This document shows positions 36,259 through 49,000 of a DNA stretch of 64,000 nucleotides, one piece after another. Each line of letters starts with the position of its first letter. The first letter of the stretch is position 1. The position numbers and the translations under genes were made by a program. The stretch is from Strix aluco (taxonomy: Eukaryota; Chordata; Aves; Strigiformes; Strigidae), in NCBI RefSeq assembly GCF_031877795.1, contig NC_133933.1, forward strand, positions 67,596,003 through 67,660,002, given 5' to 3'. Below the pieces are notes generated by a model. The model was not told where the DNA came from. It ran no database searches and was given only the letters and a program-made list of their open reading frames with translations.

Positions 36259-39200
36259 ACACAGGAGCCAAGTGAGACCTGGTCCCCCAAGCCTTGCAGC
36301 CAGTGTTAGTAAGCTCTTTTTGCTTAATGAAGCTGTAACCTCAGACTCCCAGGGGCTTGCAAACTTGTGCATTATGTAGAGCTTTCTGTGTACTAGTCTG
36401 ACCTCGTTCAGTTTGTCAGCCTGGAGTGGGTGGTGTACCCATGATTTATGAAGCCTGTTCCTCTGTCCTGGAAAAAAACATTTTACCTATTCTGTCTAGT
36501 CATGGTGAAATATTGGGATCATTCCTCACTGCTTTAGCCTTGCAGTTGACTAATACAGCGGCCACAGAACTTCTCAGGGCTTGTGTAGTGTAGAGTGTGC
36601 ATTAGCATCAATATCTACCCTTTTTTGTTAAAGGCTGATACGCCTGTCTCCTGGGCATGGAGAAGGATGTGAAAAGGGTGAGGACAGGAAAGAGCACAAA
36701 GAAATTTGACCTTGTCTTTTCCCCTTCCTAAGCCTGAGCTCTGCTTTCTACTTGTTTTTCCCTTAGAAAGACTTTCCCTCACCATGTGGTGACTGGGCCC
36801 AGGGCTCCACATGCTAATGCAGAGGGATTGCATGATTTCCTTTACCTTCTCCAGCTCTCTTAATTAACATTTACATTGCTTAATCTACACATCTCTGCCT
36901 GCCTGCATGCCTTCTCTTGTTACAGCCTCTGAAATAAGTGATTTAAAAATTTGATAATTATATACCTTGAAAAACTCATTTATGTAATCATCTTACTAGA
37001 TTCAAAGCTTTCTTTCTCTTAAGTTAGTTTTGTGGAAAGACAGAATATGGGCAAAACTAGGAATGGATTCAGTGGGACTTTGCTGGAGCTGAAGCCTCTT
37101 GACAGTAAATTTTTTTCTACCTTGTGGAAACAAAGAGGATGACTTTTGAGTGGGAGAATGAAATATTTCTTGTTTGTTGGTTGAAATTTTTAGATTTTCT
37201 GATTTAACTCAGTGTTGCCTTACTCTGTTCTTGCTGGGTTTCATCTTCAGCTAGTCCACAATCACCATAACATGAAGTGCTTCTGGAAAACATACACACT
37301 GTAGGTTTGCCTGCACTTCAATACTAAACAAATACAGCAATAATGTAACAAAATCATGTCATAGAAGGCATTGAAATTGTATTTCTAGAATGTAATCCCA
37401 GATTAAACCACTTTGGGATGTTTGCTGCTGTTTTTTACATCTCTGGCCTCATACCCAGCAGTATACTAGCAATGACTGTTGCAGTATTGCAAAGATGCAA
37501 TTGGACATCTCTTCTCCACAGACGAAATTGTAAAGGCAAGTTACACTATTGCAGGTGGTTTTATGAAGAGCAGGGGGGGAAAAAAAAATCAACCAACCCA
37601 AACAAAAAGCCCCAACCACAGATGAGAGAGCTGCCAACTGTTATGTAAATGTAGAGAAATCCTTGGAAATTTGCACTAAGATGTCTACATTTTTAGTATG
37701 CCATTAAGCACTTAGCCTTGGGGAGGGAGGCCCACATAAAGCTTTTTCTCCATCTTTGGAGTTAGTAGTTCAGCAACTGTTTCTCAGCTGGTCCATTTAA
37801 GCCTGAGCGCATGTAGTGAAAAGAACTCTTTCTTGGTTTGTGTGTGGTTCATTGAACAAGGTGACTGCTTAAAAACAGGAGTGTTTAGTATTGTATGTCA
37901 GGTCACCCTTTGCTTTTACCCCAGCTGACCTTTCAGCTCTGCAGAAGGGAACACATACAGCAATTAATCAGTCCACGCTTATTACTTCAGGTCACTTGCA
38001 TGGCTTAGACAAAAGGAGGGAGAGGAATATAAATGCAAATATTTTCAACCATTTGCTTTTAAGGATAGGATGGAACATGACAACCTGGGCTGCCTGCTGT
38101 GCTACAATGAGTTTTGGTGATATGTTGCCTTTTGGTGGTGTTGAATTAAATGCAGTTGGCTGGTTGGCCACCTCTTAGCAGAAACAGCCAGAGCCTCCTC
38201 TGGCTGCTGCAGCTGTAGGGGAAGGGGCTGTCATATCTTCATGATGGGATTAGAGGCATCCTGAGGTAGGGGGTGGGATGGAATATCTTGGGCACTTCTT
38301 TGTATCCAGAATGTTTTGTGGTAGGAATTGTTAATAGTTAATGATCCGTGGAACACAGTGAGCTTCAGATTTCACCAGGCATGCAGAATGTTAAAAACAT
38401 ACAGGATACTTTTGAAAGCAGTTTTATGAATAAATATGAAAAATGTACAAGTTAAACTATAGTTGATTGTCCAGCATTTCATCTGCTTGGAAAGCTAAGC
38501 TCTCACAAGACTTGTTTTAAAAGTTTCAGGGGGAAAAATGGTAACTGGTCCTATAGTAGCACTTAGACACTAGTGAATTTGGGATGTATTCAAGACTTTC
38601 TGGATGATATTATTGAAATTGAAGAGGCATTTTGTTTCCATTCAACTACTATAGTTCCTTCTGATTTGTAACTCTCAGAGGAGGCTATAGTTGTTATCTG
38701 ACTGTCCCTGTGACTTGATTTACTTTCTTGTTTTGTCAGACAGACCTAGAATAAGAGTCTGTTCTGTGGCAGTTGTGGATTCCCCAGTCAGTTCAGATCC
38801 AGTTCTGATGAAGAGTCTGAATGTGGTTGAGTTTATGCATAATGGTCACTTGGCTTCAAGAAGGGCCACATATCTAAGCTTAAGTATAGGAGGAGGTGCT
38901 TGAAGGGTAGGAGCTTTGACTGCTGCTAGAAGTTGTTAACGTACGCAAATATATAAGCTATTTAGCTTCCTACTGAATATGTCATATAGTCTGACTCACA
39001 CATAGTAGCGCTGCATGATGCATGAACTACCTGGAGTACAGTGTCCTTCTCCCAGGTTGCTTATAGTCTCTTAATCATTACAATATCTAATCACAGATTA
39101 GATGCTGAGGAAGAACAACAGTTTCCGAAACCAGTCACACTGTTCATTAATTCCTGACTACATGACTCACTAGCATGTCTTTAAGAGATTTCCTTGGAAC

Positions 39201-39555
39201 ATCCATAGAAACTTATTGTTCTAGCACAGATTTGAGAGCATCACAGACAAATTCATGTCATCTAAATATAACATTAATTTTTCCAAGGGAAAGATCATGT
39301 AAACTCCTAGAATGTTTTTTATTTTTACAATATTATGTATCTCAATCGTATTCACTGGCATATGTAACTCGGCATACTACCTGAATTCATCCAAATAGGG
39401 AATTGACAAGTGGTCTGATGTTGTGGTTTGACCCCAGCTGGCAATTAAGCACCACACAGCTGCTTGCTCACTCCCCCCACCCAGTGGGACGGGGAAGAGA
39501 ATCAGGGGAGAAAAAAAAAAAAAAAGGTAAAACTCATGGGTTGAGATAAAGACAG

Positions 39556-39561
39556 TTTAAT
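39556..39561 (-). terminator. LTR polyadenylation signal ATTAAA
   Basis: ATTAAA on the minus strand lies downstream of the LTR TATA box, within the expected R region. It is intact in sequence. In the host gene's orientation it reads TTTAAT and has no meaning. Confidence 0.55.
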
Positions 39562-39692
39562 AGGACAGAAAAGGAAGGGAAAATAATAGTAGAATATACA
39601 AAACAACTAATGTGCAACACAATTGCGCACCACTCACTGACTGCCCAGCTGATCCCTGAGCCGAGGTGCCCCCCTGGGCCAACTTCCCCCAG

Positions 39693-39702
39693 TTTATATA
39701 CT
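39693..39702 (-). promoter_or_regulatory. TATA box of the solo LTR
   Basis: On the minus strand the motif TATATAAA sits in the middle of the LTR, followed about 130 bases later by the ATTAAA signal. This is the U3/R promoter layout of a retroviral LTR. Whether it still drives transcription, which would be antisense to the host gene, cannot be told from sequence. Confidence 0.6.
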
Positions 39703-41439
39703 GGGCATGACATCATATGGTATGAAATACCCCTTCGGCTCGTTTGGGTCAGCTGTCCTTGCTGTGTCTCCTCACAGCTTCTTGTGTACTCCCAGCATCT
39801 GCTGGCAGGGCAGTATGAAAAGCTGGAAAGTCCTTGACTTAGTATAAACACTGCTTAGCAACAACTAAACCATCAGTGCATTGTCAACATTATTCTCATC
39901 CTAAATCCAAAACACAGCACTATACCAGCTACTCTAAAGAAAATTGACTTTTTTCCAGCTGAAACCAGGACATCTGCACTCTTCACTAGAAATTCTGTTC
40001 TTTTGAGGTGGTATGATAATGTTTTGCTCTTAAAAATATATTACTTTATGCCAGTAAACACTAAGCACAACTGTGGGGAGAAGAATGAAGTAATGCACAT
40101 CCTGCAAGTGGAAACAAATTGCATAAGTTTAGCGAAGTCTAATTGCATAGGTCTAGTCTTCTACCAAAATTAAAATAATCTTATTAATTTCTGGTAAGCC
40201 AGGAAAAAAGCTGGACTGCCTTAATTCATATTATTTCACTTATTTTTCAACAGAGATCAGGGAGACTTTTATTCAGGAAAAAAGGTCTCAAAATTAATTC
40301 CCAACTCAGGATCGAATCTCACTGGTTTGTGAGACTGTTAGTGTCATCAAAATAAATTCAAATGTAAACAAAATTTTTATATAGGGTGCAAATTAATCTA
40401 TTTTCTCCCTGCACTCTCCAATTAAGTTAATATTACTCATTTATAGTTGCTTCCTAATCTAGATGTAGCACTACCAGGAGGTTTAACTGGTATAGCTAAA
40501 TTTAGACAGCTCTGAATTTGCAGGAGGTTAGGAGGAGATGACAGCTAGGACTACCAACTGCTAATTATGCAGGTACAAGTATCAGTTCACTGTGACATTA
40601 ATTACTGTTCATTACATGTAGTTTGAAAATGCATGGTTTTGGGGTTGTTTTTTGTTAGTGACTTTTGGAATTTCAAAAATGGAGAGTAATTTAGCCCTTT
40701 CTCTCTGGCTTAGCGTGGTGGCACTGATGTGGCCCTATCTGGCATCAGGTGCTGTTGTTCAAGGTGGTGTAGAAGTGCCCAGCAGAGATCTCTGTGTCCA
40801 AAGATCTGGCAGTTTTTAAAGCTGTGTGAATGTTCAACAATTGGCAAAGGATTGTATTTCTCCTGATAAATAATTTAAAAAGTAGTCTGTTGGAGAGCTG
40901 TGGTGGTTAGCATACTTCATATTCTTTACAGGCAGCATAATTCCAGTCAAGAATAGTCTGTACTGTGTGAGAGCACTGAAAAGAATTATAATTTAGCAAG
41001 GAAGGCCTCTACTTTGTCTTACTGTGGCTACAACCAGTTCCTCAGTCACTTGTCTCCTGAGACCTCACTGAAGATCACAAGCCTGTTTTTAATGTTAACA
41101 GTTCATATTCAGCTTTACAGTGATGTTAGACCAAGAAGTCAGAAGACCTTGCATATCTGCTGCTTTATTGTTTTTCATAATATATTTTTCTGCTTTCTAG
41201 GCCCTGAAATAAAACTGTTCCTGATCCCGGCCTAACCTACTTGAAAACAAAGCTATTTAAAAGGAATGATACCAGTTTTTCCCACTCATCTGTCAGGATC
41301 CAGGCTTGAGAAGCTGAGTATGGACAGCAGACTAAACACCCAGCATGTGAGGGAATCCACCCCAGGCTTGTTGTCAGGCTGTGCATAGCGTGAGGCTTGT
41401 CAGTTGAAGAGCCCTGAGATACATTTCAGGCCTAAATTT

Positions 41440-41870
41440 ACTGGGTGAAAAGAGGAAAAAAAAGGGTGGACAGGTAAAGAGGAGGGGTTGTGCCCTATAT
41501 AAAGGAATGGCTTGAATAATTGGAGCTTTGCCTTGGGCAGGTGACAAGCCAGTAGAGATCTTGTAGGTAAGGAACACAGATGATGCTGTAGTCAATGCCT
41601 GCTGCAGACCTCCTGATTAAGAAGGGGAAGCTGATGCTACTGCCTTTAGGCAGCTGGAGAGAGCCTCATGGTCACAGGCTGTAGTACTCATGGTAGTAGA
41701 ACAATGCAGCTGGGTGCTAGAAACCAGGAAATGAGTTCAATACATTCCAAAACAATTCTTCATGTAGGAGAGCAATGAACTGACATGGGGACATGCTCTG
41801 CTGGACCTGCCACTCACAGATGAGAACTGATGGATGATGTAAAAGTGGAGGGCACCTTTAAACTGCTGTC
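41440..41870 (+). mobile_element. Diverged CR1 LINE fragment, endonuclease region
   Basis: Several blocks align in order with the endonuclease part of CR1 ORF2 in + orientation. These are GGAGCTTTGCCTTGGG, then CTGCAGACCTCCTGA, GAGCCTCATGGTCACAGGC, an ACTCATGG step, and finally GCTCTGCTGGACCT followed by ACTCAC. Between blocks the match is poor and all frames are interrupted, so this is an old, decayed copy. Neither the reverse-transcriptase region nor a CR1 tail is seen downstream, so the right-hand end was lost or is too diverged to see. The ends given are approximate. The alignment is from memory of the CR1 consensus. Confidence 0.6.
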
Positions 41871-44800
41871 TTGCAAACCTTGGTTTTGCAGAGTGTTTGT
41901 CTCTAGTTGCATCAGCTTCTGGCACTGATGTTCTATTAAAAGCAAGTGAAATGCTCGTTGGAAGTAAAAAGTGCTGACAAGGTTGGTTTGGTGTTTGGTT
42001 TTTTAATTGCAAAGCTGGCACAGCAGTAGGTAAGCACTAATGAAAGTAAGTTAGCTGGCAGTCCAGTTTTTGGAACTCATGTTTTAAAGTATCTTGAACA
42101 GAAACAGAGTGCATCTTGTTATTGTTATCTCTATTGTATAGCTGTGATATGAATCCTAATTGTTCAGAGCATGGACCAGTTGCCTGGCTGTGCTGATCAA
42201 GGGGTTTTGGGGCAAGGTGATCTCTCTTACACAGCAGCACACTGTGTGGCTGTTTCAAAGTGATCGACTTTGAAACATCCATTGTGTGAACGAAGACAAA
42301 CCAGTAAGGTGGAGGTGCGCTATATTGTTTTAGTCACATTCCATAGAGCTTTAATCTTTTTGTAGCCTGGAACCTCACTCTCATGTGGAAAATACAGCAC
42401 TCTTATAGGTGAAATGGATGAGACATGAGTTTACCAAGAAGGGATGTTGTGAGATAAAGTGGTAACATATGATGTCTGCTCTGGAAGAAATAGTTTTTTA
42501 CTTGCAGCACAAGTGTCTGAGACTGGTTGGATAGTACAACAGGTATGCATACAGAAATTGGAGTTTGATTGAAAGATAGGCAAGTACAGGATATAAGCAA
42601 CTACAATCTGATGGTCATCTGGACCAACAGGAAGACAAGGACTGTGTAAGTAGATTTATGGAGCACCGTTGTGAGGAACTAATGCTCTGCTCTCAAGTGA
42701 AACTCAGCAGAGCAAATGATCCTAGCCTTGGTTCACTGTGGAAGACTGGGAGAATGATGGAAAGCACTAATACCCTGGTCTGGAGCTCTTTGCAGTTGGT
42801 GAGACTCCATTAATTATAAAAGCCTGGTCTGAGATTCTAGTGGGTGTCTGCTAGTGTTTAATCTCAGTGAGTTGGTCATTTTGAGTCTGTATTATAGTCC
42901 TTTGTGATGAAAACTACTTTTATGAAGGATTGAAGCAGGCTTGGAGTCTCCTCAAATCAAAAGGGCAAGGCTCAAAGAATAGCCTTGTAGGTAAGGCCAT
43001 TTGCATCCTTAAAAATAATTTCCACCTGTACAATACAGGGAACCCAGAAAGCAGTTAGTACCTGGCTTGATGCCAGCAGTAACTGATTTATATGGCCCCA
43101 AGTTTTGTGTAACCAAACATGGTGTCTGTCTCCCATATAAACAAAGACTTTATACTATTTACTCAAGCCAGAAAATTGTCTGTGTGGGGATAATGATGGC
43201 AGTTTGTGAGAACCATTGCATTGTTGGTATGCAGCCAGTTCCGTTCAGTGGTTGCGCACAAGAAAACTTAATGGCTCTGGCAACCAGCCTCTCAACCGCT
43301 GTCTCTGTGAGCAAAGGGGAGAGCTGGAGGACAGCACTTGATTGACTTGCCTGAAGGTGAAGCAGTCTTGAGCACTTTTCCATCCCCACCCCCCCTATTA
43401 AGGGCAAAGAGGGGAAGCCTGGTCACCATGTCTGAAGTTACTGGACCTGTTACCACTGACTACCAGTCATCAGCACAGGCTGCCTGGGCTTTCAGAAATA
43501 TGACTCAAACATGCTGAATGATGCATTGCTGTGTGGAGTCAGATACTATGATTTCAGCATTATGTTGCTCATCCCTTTTTCTTTTTTTTGCACCATTTGT
43601 GTAATGCATACATTTTTATATGATGCTTCTTTTTTTCTGAGCTGGAGTCTTTAATGCACATTACAGAAATAGATTGGAGTATTGTGGTGACATAGTTAAG
43701 TCACTTACAACACTCGGCACCAAGAACCTGTTCTACAAAAAGTTCTAGAGGTATACATGGTACACTATAGTTTAGTCTAGCAATCCATGTAAAACATTTA
43801 AAGGCAGGGACCTTACTATGTAAAATATTGTTAATATGTTCTCATTGTTTCTGGGGGTGAATTCAAACACCCTTCATTAAATTAAATGTTTAGCTCTGCT
43901 GTCAGAGAGGGTGGTATTTCATTTTTGTTGGTACCAGTCTGTCATGGTTAGGCTGCTGCAATGAAGTATGTGGCTTAGAGGTCTAAATTCTGTTTTTTCC
44001 ATCCACAATAAAGAGGAAGCCACTGTGAATTAGAGCTGTAATTAATTCCATGAAGCATTTCAGTGATGTTGTAGTAAAATAACCCCAAGTGAGAATTTTA
44101 TCCTTCCCATGCTTGATTTGAATTTTACAAGGCAGATGGCAAATAATTAAGGTTGCATAACATTTCCCATTAAAAGAGCCTTGTTTCAGTCTCTTTATAA
44201 TTTTGCTAGGTTTAAATGGTTTGGCTTCTGTTTCTCTTTTGCCAGGTTCTCTCCCTTATTTTTTTATTTTGTTCACCTTCAGCAAATGGACCAATTGCTG
44301 AAGAATGAGACATGAGAAAGTAATGGGGATGTTTTTTTCTTGAAAAAAATCTTAATATCAGTCTTGTAGGGGTGGCTTAAGGCTACCATGCTTTAAAGGA
44401 AAGATTTGAAACTGGGAACGGTATGAATTTGGTTTTAGAGCTACGCCACCTCCTGTCCCTATGAAAAACCATCCAAGTTAGCCACATAAAGTCACAGTTA
44501 GCTCATGCCTCACAGGAATGCATTCAACATTTGCGTGCTGTATTGCTGTCCAGGTTTTTTGGCTGAACTGAGGCAGCAGCCTTTCCTCTCAAATGCTTTG
44601 GGCTCATCAGTGTTCGTGTGATTCACCATCCCCATGGAATGAGCGAGCACGCTCCTCCCCGGAGCTCCAGGGGCTGAGTGGGACTTTCTTTCCCTGGCTG
44701 CTTCCAGTCTCTGCAGGCTGCTTTGGCACCAGGCGCACAGACTACGAGCATAGAGGCTTGCTTTTCTCCCATGCTGCCCAGGTACCTGCTGCTGGGTGCG

Positions 44801-46062
44801 CAGGAAAAGTGATCTGATACACTAGAGAGAGGTGGGGAGGAGGAGGAAGCGGTGTCTGGTTTGGAACAATGCTAGCCAGAAAACTACAAGGGTAAAATGT
44901 GGAAAGGCAGGAGAGATTTGCAGGGTAGCAGGTTCAGGAACAAGAGCAGGAGGTTGAGGCAGTGCCTGAGGAGGTGTGGAGTGGGGTGTAAGATCAGGAG
45001 AGGAGCAAAGTATGCAGTTCAATATGGGAAGAGGAGTGGGAATGCAGCTGGTGGAAAGGAATGAAAAATATTGGCAAAACATGTTGTTCTCTCCATCTAG
45101 TGGCAGGGTGGTAAGTCTGCCAAATCAATTTCTGTTATCCCAGAGGATACATCATCAAGATTTCCTGAACTGATTTGATAACTGGGGGATGGGGGGTGGT
45201 GGTATGTAAAGTTACCTACTTTTTATGCTTGTATGTTTTTAATTTTAGATGACTGATACATGTCAGTACATAATGCAAGCTTCTTGTTAACTTTTAAGGT
45301 TCCAAGTTCAAGCACCGAAGAGTTAGGAAATCTGACTGAAACTTGCTCATGCAACTTGGTTTAATATTAACCTATGCATGTACATACTATTAAATAATTA
45401 GGCATATGATTGTGCTCTTGGAAGTTAATAGCCCTCCCATCAGTAAGGCTAAACAACTGTGAATGAAGTCAGGTTTTGATCAATCTCAGCAGTACTGCAT
45501 ACCTAAAGTTGTGAAGATACAGCTTAATGGCAACTTCATTGCAACTTTTTTCTAGGTCACTGACTAAAAATCTTCTGGGATTTGAAACAGTTTGTTACTA
45601 GTTACTAGAAACATTAGTCCGAATACAAAGACTTGTGCAAGTCTTAGCATCAAGAATGAGAGGCATTTGTTGCAAAATACCTAACACTTAGGGGTTTTGG
45701 TTTAAAGTCACTTCTGGGTTTGTTTTTTATTCTTGAATACTTAAAACTTAGTGTTTAAATAGATTTCTTTTGATTACAGCATGATGCAGTGCTCAGATGT
45801 TTTACATTACATATTCTATCATGTCATCCTTATAAAACAATAAAAAATTAGATCTGAAGAACAAAGCAACAAGTTTAACACTTACCCTGTTCTTTGTTCT
45901 GTCTGTTAGACACAATCCAACCAGCACCATGGTGGATTTTGCCCAGGTAACTAAGGCATCAAATACAATGATAATAATACTTTGTAACACCCTCTTTGAG
46001 GTGGTGGGTAGAGAGACTACCTCGGTATATCACTAAAAGAAATGGGATGAGGGTAAGATTTT

Positions 46063-46080
46063 TTGTTGTTGTTGTTGTTG
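46063..46080. repeat. (TTG)6 trinucleotide microsatellite
   Basis: Six perfect TTG units follow a short T run. It is a simple repeat in the intron. Confidence 0.85.
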
Positions 46081-49000
46081 CTCCTGTTAGGAAAGTAGAC
46101 TAAGAAATGTTGGGTTTGATTTATTTTCTGTAGCAACCCATTCTTACATGTTATTTCTCTAGAAGACTTAATTTGCAGGGGTTGTTAAAGCCTGAATACA
46201 GCTGGATCCTCTCAGACTGGTTTTGAAATCATGGAATGTGCTTAAATAAAAGCTAGTCAGTCAGAGACAAAAGATTTCCCTGAAAACTGGAGGGGGAAAA
46301 AAGTGAAATTTATGTCTCCAAAGGCTAAGAGCTGCAAATTGTGGCAGTCAGGCAATGCAATCACCAGGATAGCTAACAAGCAAGTGCTTGGAAAGCCAGT
46401 GACACCAGTGCTTAAGGAACTAAAAGAAAGCCTGCATGGACTTGGAATGATTTAAGCTTTTATGATGTATAAAGAGCTGTCATAGTACTGGACTTAGGGC
46501 AAATATTTGTGCTGCCAAAAGAGTAGTCTGTGTCTAAGAGAAATCAACTGCTTATGGAAATTCTATGGTGAAACAAGTTTCCTTTTTTAAAAAGCTTAGG
46601 CATGGGGCGGGGGGGGCGCAGCAGCATATAAAGATAAGCTTCACTTTTTAACGATGTAACACTCAGGCTAAGATCCCAGAAAGAACCTGGGGAAAAAAAT
46701 ATACTTTGGTTTTGCTAGCATACCTGAAGTGATGAATTATTTGTATAATATGAAGGCTAAAGAGCTCTAGTAACCATTTGATGTATTCATATTAAAAAGA
46801 CTGTAAAAGTAAATGTTAGTGTTATTTAAAGATTGTACATGAGTACCTTCCTGGTCAAATATGTAACTTTGCCTTTCTAAACACATATTCATTTATATAG
46901 TTTTTCCAAAGACATGGAGCTCAGAAATAATTAAGGTTGTTTGTGCGGCCTCAGTTCTGTGTATGCAGTGTTGTAATCAGCTATTAGTTTGCTGCCCTTA
47001 TGTGAAGAAATACCTTACTCCTCAGGAAGTCCTGTTTCCTGGCAGCTGGATAGCAGTAAAGAACCGGTCCCTGAATTGAAAATAGAATTTTCCAGTTTCC
47101 TGTGATGTTCACTTTGAAAGATAAGGTAAATGGTGTCTTGAGAATTCAGTTGAGCTCGTGGCTGGTAGTAGCTGTGTTTGTCTTGTGCATCCTTAATTAT
47201 GACAGTGTAGGCCTGGCACAGTTTTTATTTTTGACAGTGACTGAAGTGATTAAGCATAAGTCATCCAATAGAAATATATATATTCTTAGGTCAGTGTTTC
47301 AGCTTTGTTCCCTGCTCAGCAATGGTAGGAAACATGCCTTTTGTTGCTGTTTCTGAATATTGCATTTTGTGCCACATTAAATGCTTGTTTTATATAGCCT
47401 ACATAATATGATGTATGTTGTATATAAAGAACAGGAGAATAATTAGAAAATGGAGTGTTGCATTTGCTCTAAGTGGTTACAGCATCCCTTCTAGTGAGGT
47501 AGAGGCAGGCTAGCAGAAAACTACTTGTTTTCCTCAGGTGAGTGTAGTCTTGATTAGAGTAATGGCTTGAATGTGTGCATCCAGGAACTTAACTGCTAAA
47601 TAACAGCATGCAGTCTTTGTAGTTTTAACTGTTTCAGAAATAATTGTCTGCACAGAGTAGGTTATATAAACAAAGCCTGGCTTCTGTGAATCTTCCTACT
47701 GTCTTTAGTTGAGAGGTGGTTGTTGCTATAGTGACTGGCAGGCATTATTCATGTTTTATTTTTCTGAGGCTGGAAGGAAGACTGAACATCTTTGCAAAAT
47801 TTGTGAACTGCAGAGCTTTCCCCAGGAAACTACAGCAGTGAAACGGTTACCTACATTACTTGTATTGGTCCCATTAACTTGTAAGTGGTCTAGAATTTAC
47901 CTCTCCCTGGAAAAGAAATCCCGGCAGATGTCCCAAGCCTAAATCTAAGTGGCTTAGTGTGGTGTTGTGTGAAGATAATTAGGTACCAGGAGCAGTGTAG
48001 CTATCTCAGTGTAATTCTTAACTTGCCTTATCAGTCAAGATGAGCTCTTGTGTTGAAGTCTGTTGTTGACAAGGCTCTCCTACTTTCAGTACGTGAGTTA
48101 GCTCGGGGTGCTGAGTCAGGAGATGAAACCCATATGACAATGAACTTTTTCCTTAGCAAACAAGGTCATGGTACTTCATTATTTAAGAAGCTGCATCTTG
48201 CAGAAATTTCCACAGCTTCTATAGCCCGTTATAGTCAATCTTGCCACATGCTCCTTTGCATGGAGCACTCAATGCCTTATACTGTTAGTTTTAAACAATA
48301 CCGCTACTATTACTTGTTTTCCTCACATCCTCCCTTCTCGTGTTTTGAACATCCTTATTTTTACTGATTCTTTGGTAAGAGATTTGGTAAGATCTCACTA
48401 AGGGCAGTTGTCAGGGCCTATGCAGAGCAGTTTCTTTGGGAGTAAACCACTTCAAGTCTTAAGTCACTTGGGTTTTTTTTGCAAAATGTATTTCTGTTAT
48501 TGCTGACTGTAAGATGAAAATAGCTGCTAAATCTATAGGCTAGGTTGAAGTTACCCTGTTTCTCTTCTTGCGATGGGCCCCCGTTTATTCTCTCACAAAG
48601 CAGGTAAAATTCAACGGAGTTTTTCTTGCAACCCAGTTTTCTTCTTGGAAGCAATAGGATGAGACTGAAGATGATTTAAAGCAATTATGGGATGAAGGCC
48701 AGGAGTCCACTTAGTTCAGTGGGTACAGTGATTCTGAATTTAAAGTAATTGAAAGCAGAGTAGGGGAAATGTTGGATAATGGCAATCTCTTAAGCTTTAT
48801 TGTAGGTGTCTTTTAATAGGGAGGGGAAGTGAGGGAATTGTCCTTCATCTGGCAGGCTAGTAACTTGGAAACCAGTGAGAGCTGCTGTACTGCTGGTAGA
48901 AGCTTTGTAGAAAGAAAGTAGTTGGGCGTACCCAGAAGGCCAGAGAGCTGGTCAGTGTGTCCTAAAAGTAATGCGGTGGGAGAGCTGTGTTGTAGGTCTC

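Larger units (their letters stand above)
28854..39418 (+). other. Intron 1, third segment: no exon seen
   Basis: Unique AT-rich intronic sequence containing one short CR1 tail (34548-34600), a T/G-rich tract (33760-33812), a 22-base T run ending in AG (34186-34209), an A/C-rich tract near 37577-37620, a 10-base tandem unit at 36235-36258 and a GC-rich hairpin at 38185-38206. None of the open frames, for example those at 32291-32620 (-) or 37891-38178 (+), has a recognisable domain or credible splice context. Confidence 0.6.
39419..39972 (-). mobile_element. Solo LTR of an avian endogenous retrovirus (ERVL-like)
   Basis: This 554-base element begins TG and ends CA, with imperfect 5-base flanking duplications TCTGA (39414-39418) and TCTGC (39973-39977). 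Read on the minus strand it starts TGTCCTGGTTTCAGCTGG and has a TATA box (CAGTATATAAACTGG, about 39690-39704) and an ATTAAA polyadenylation signal at 39556-39561. It ends in CAAACCACAACA. The order of TATA then poly(A) signal fixes the orientation as minus. I recognise the sequence type as a widespread bird LTR, and five-base duplications fit class III (ERVL) elements. No gag, pol or env sequence adjoins it, so it is a solo LTR left by recombination between two LTRs. The open frame at 39534-39851 within it is incidental. Confidence 0.9.

Noticed and set aside
39534-39851. 105-codon minus-strand open frame
   Set aside because: It lies wholly inside the solo LTR, spans its TATA region and matches no retroviral protein.
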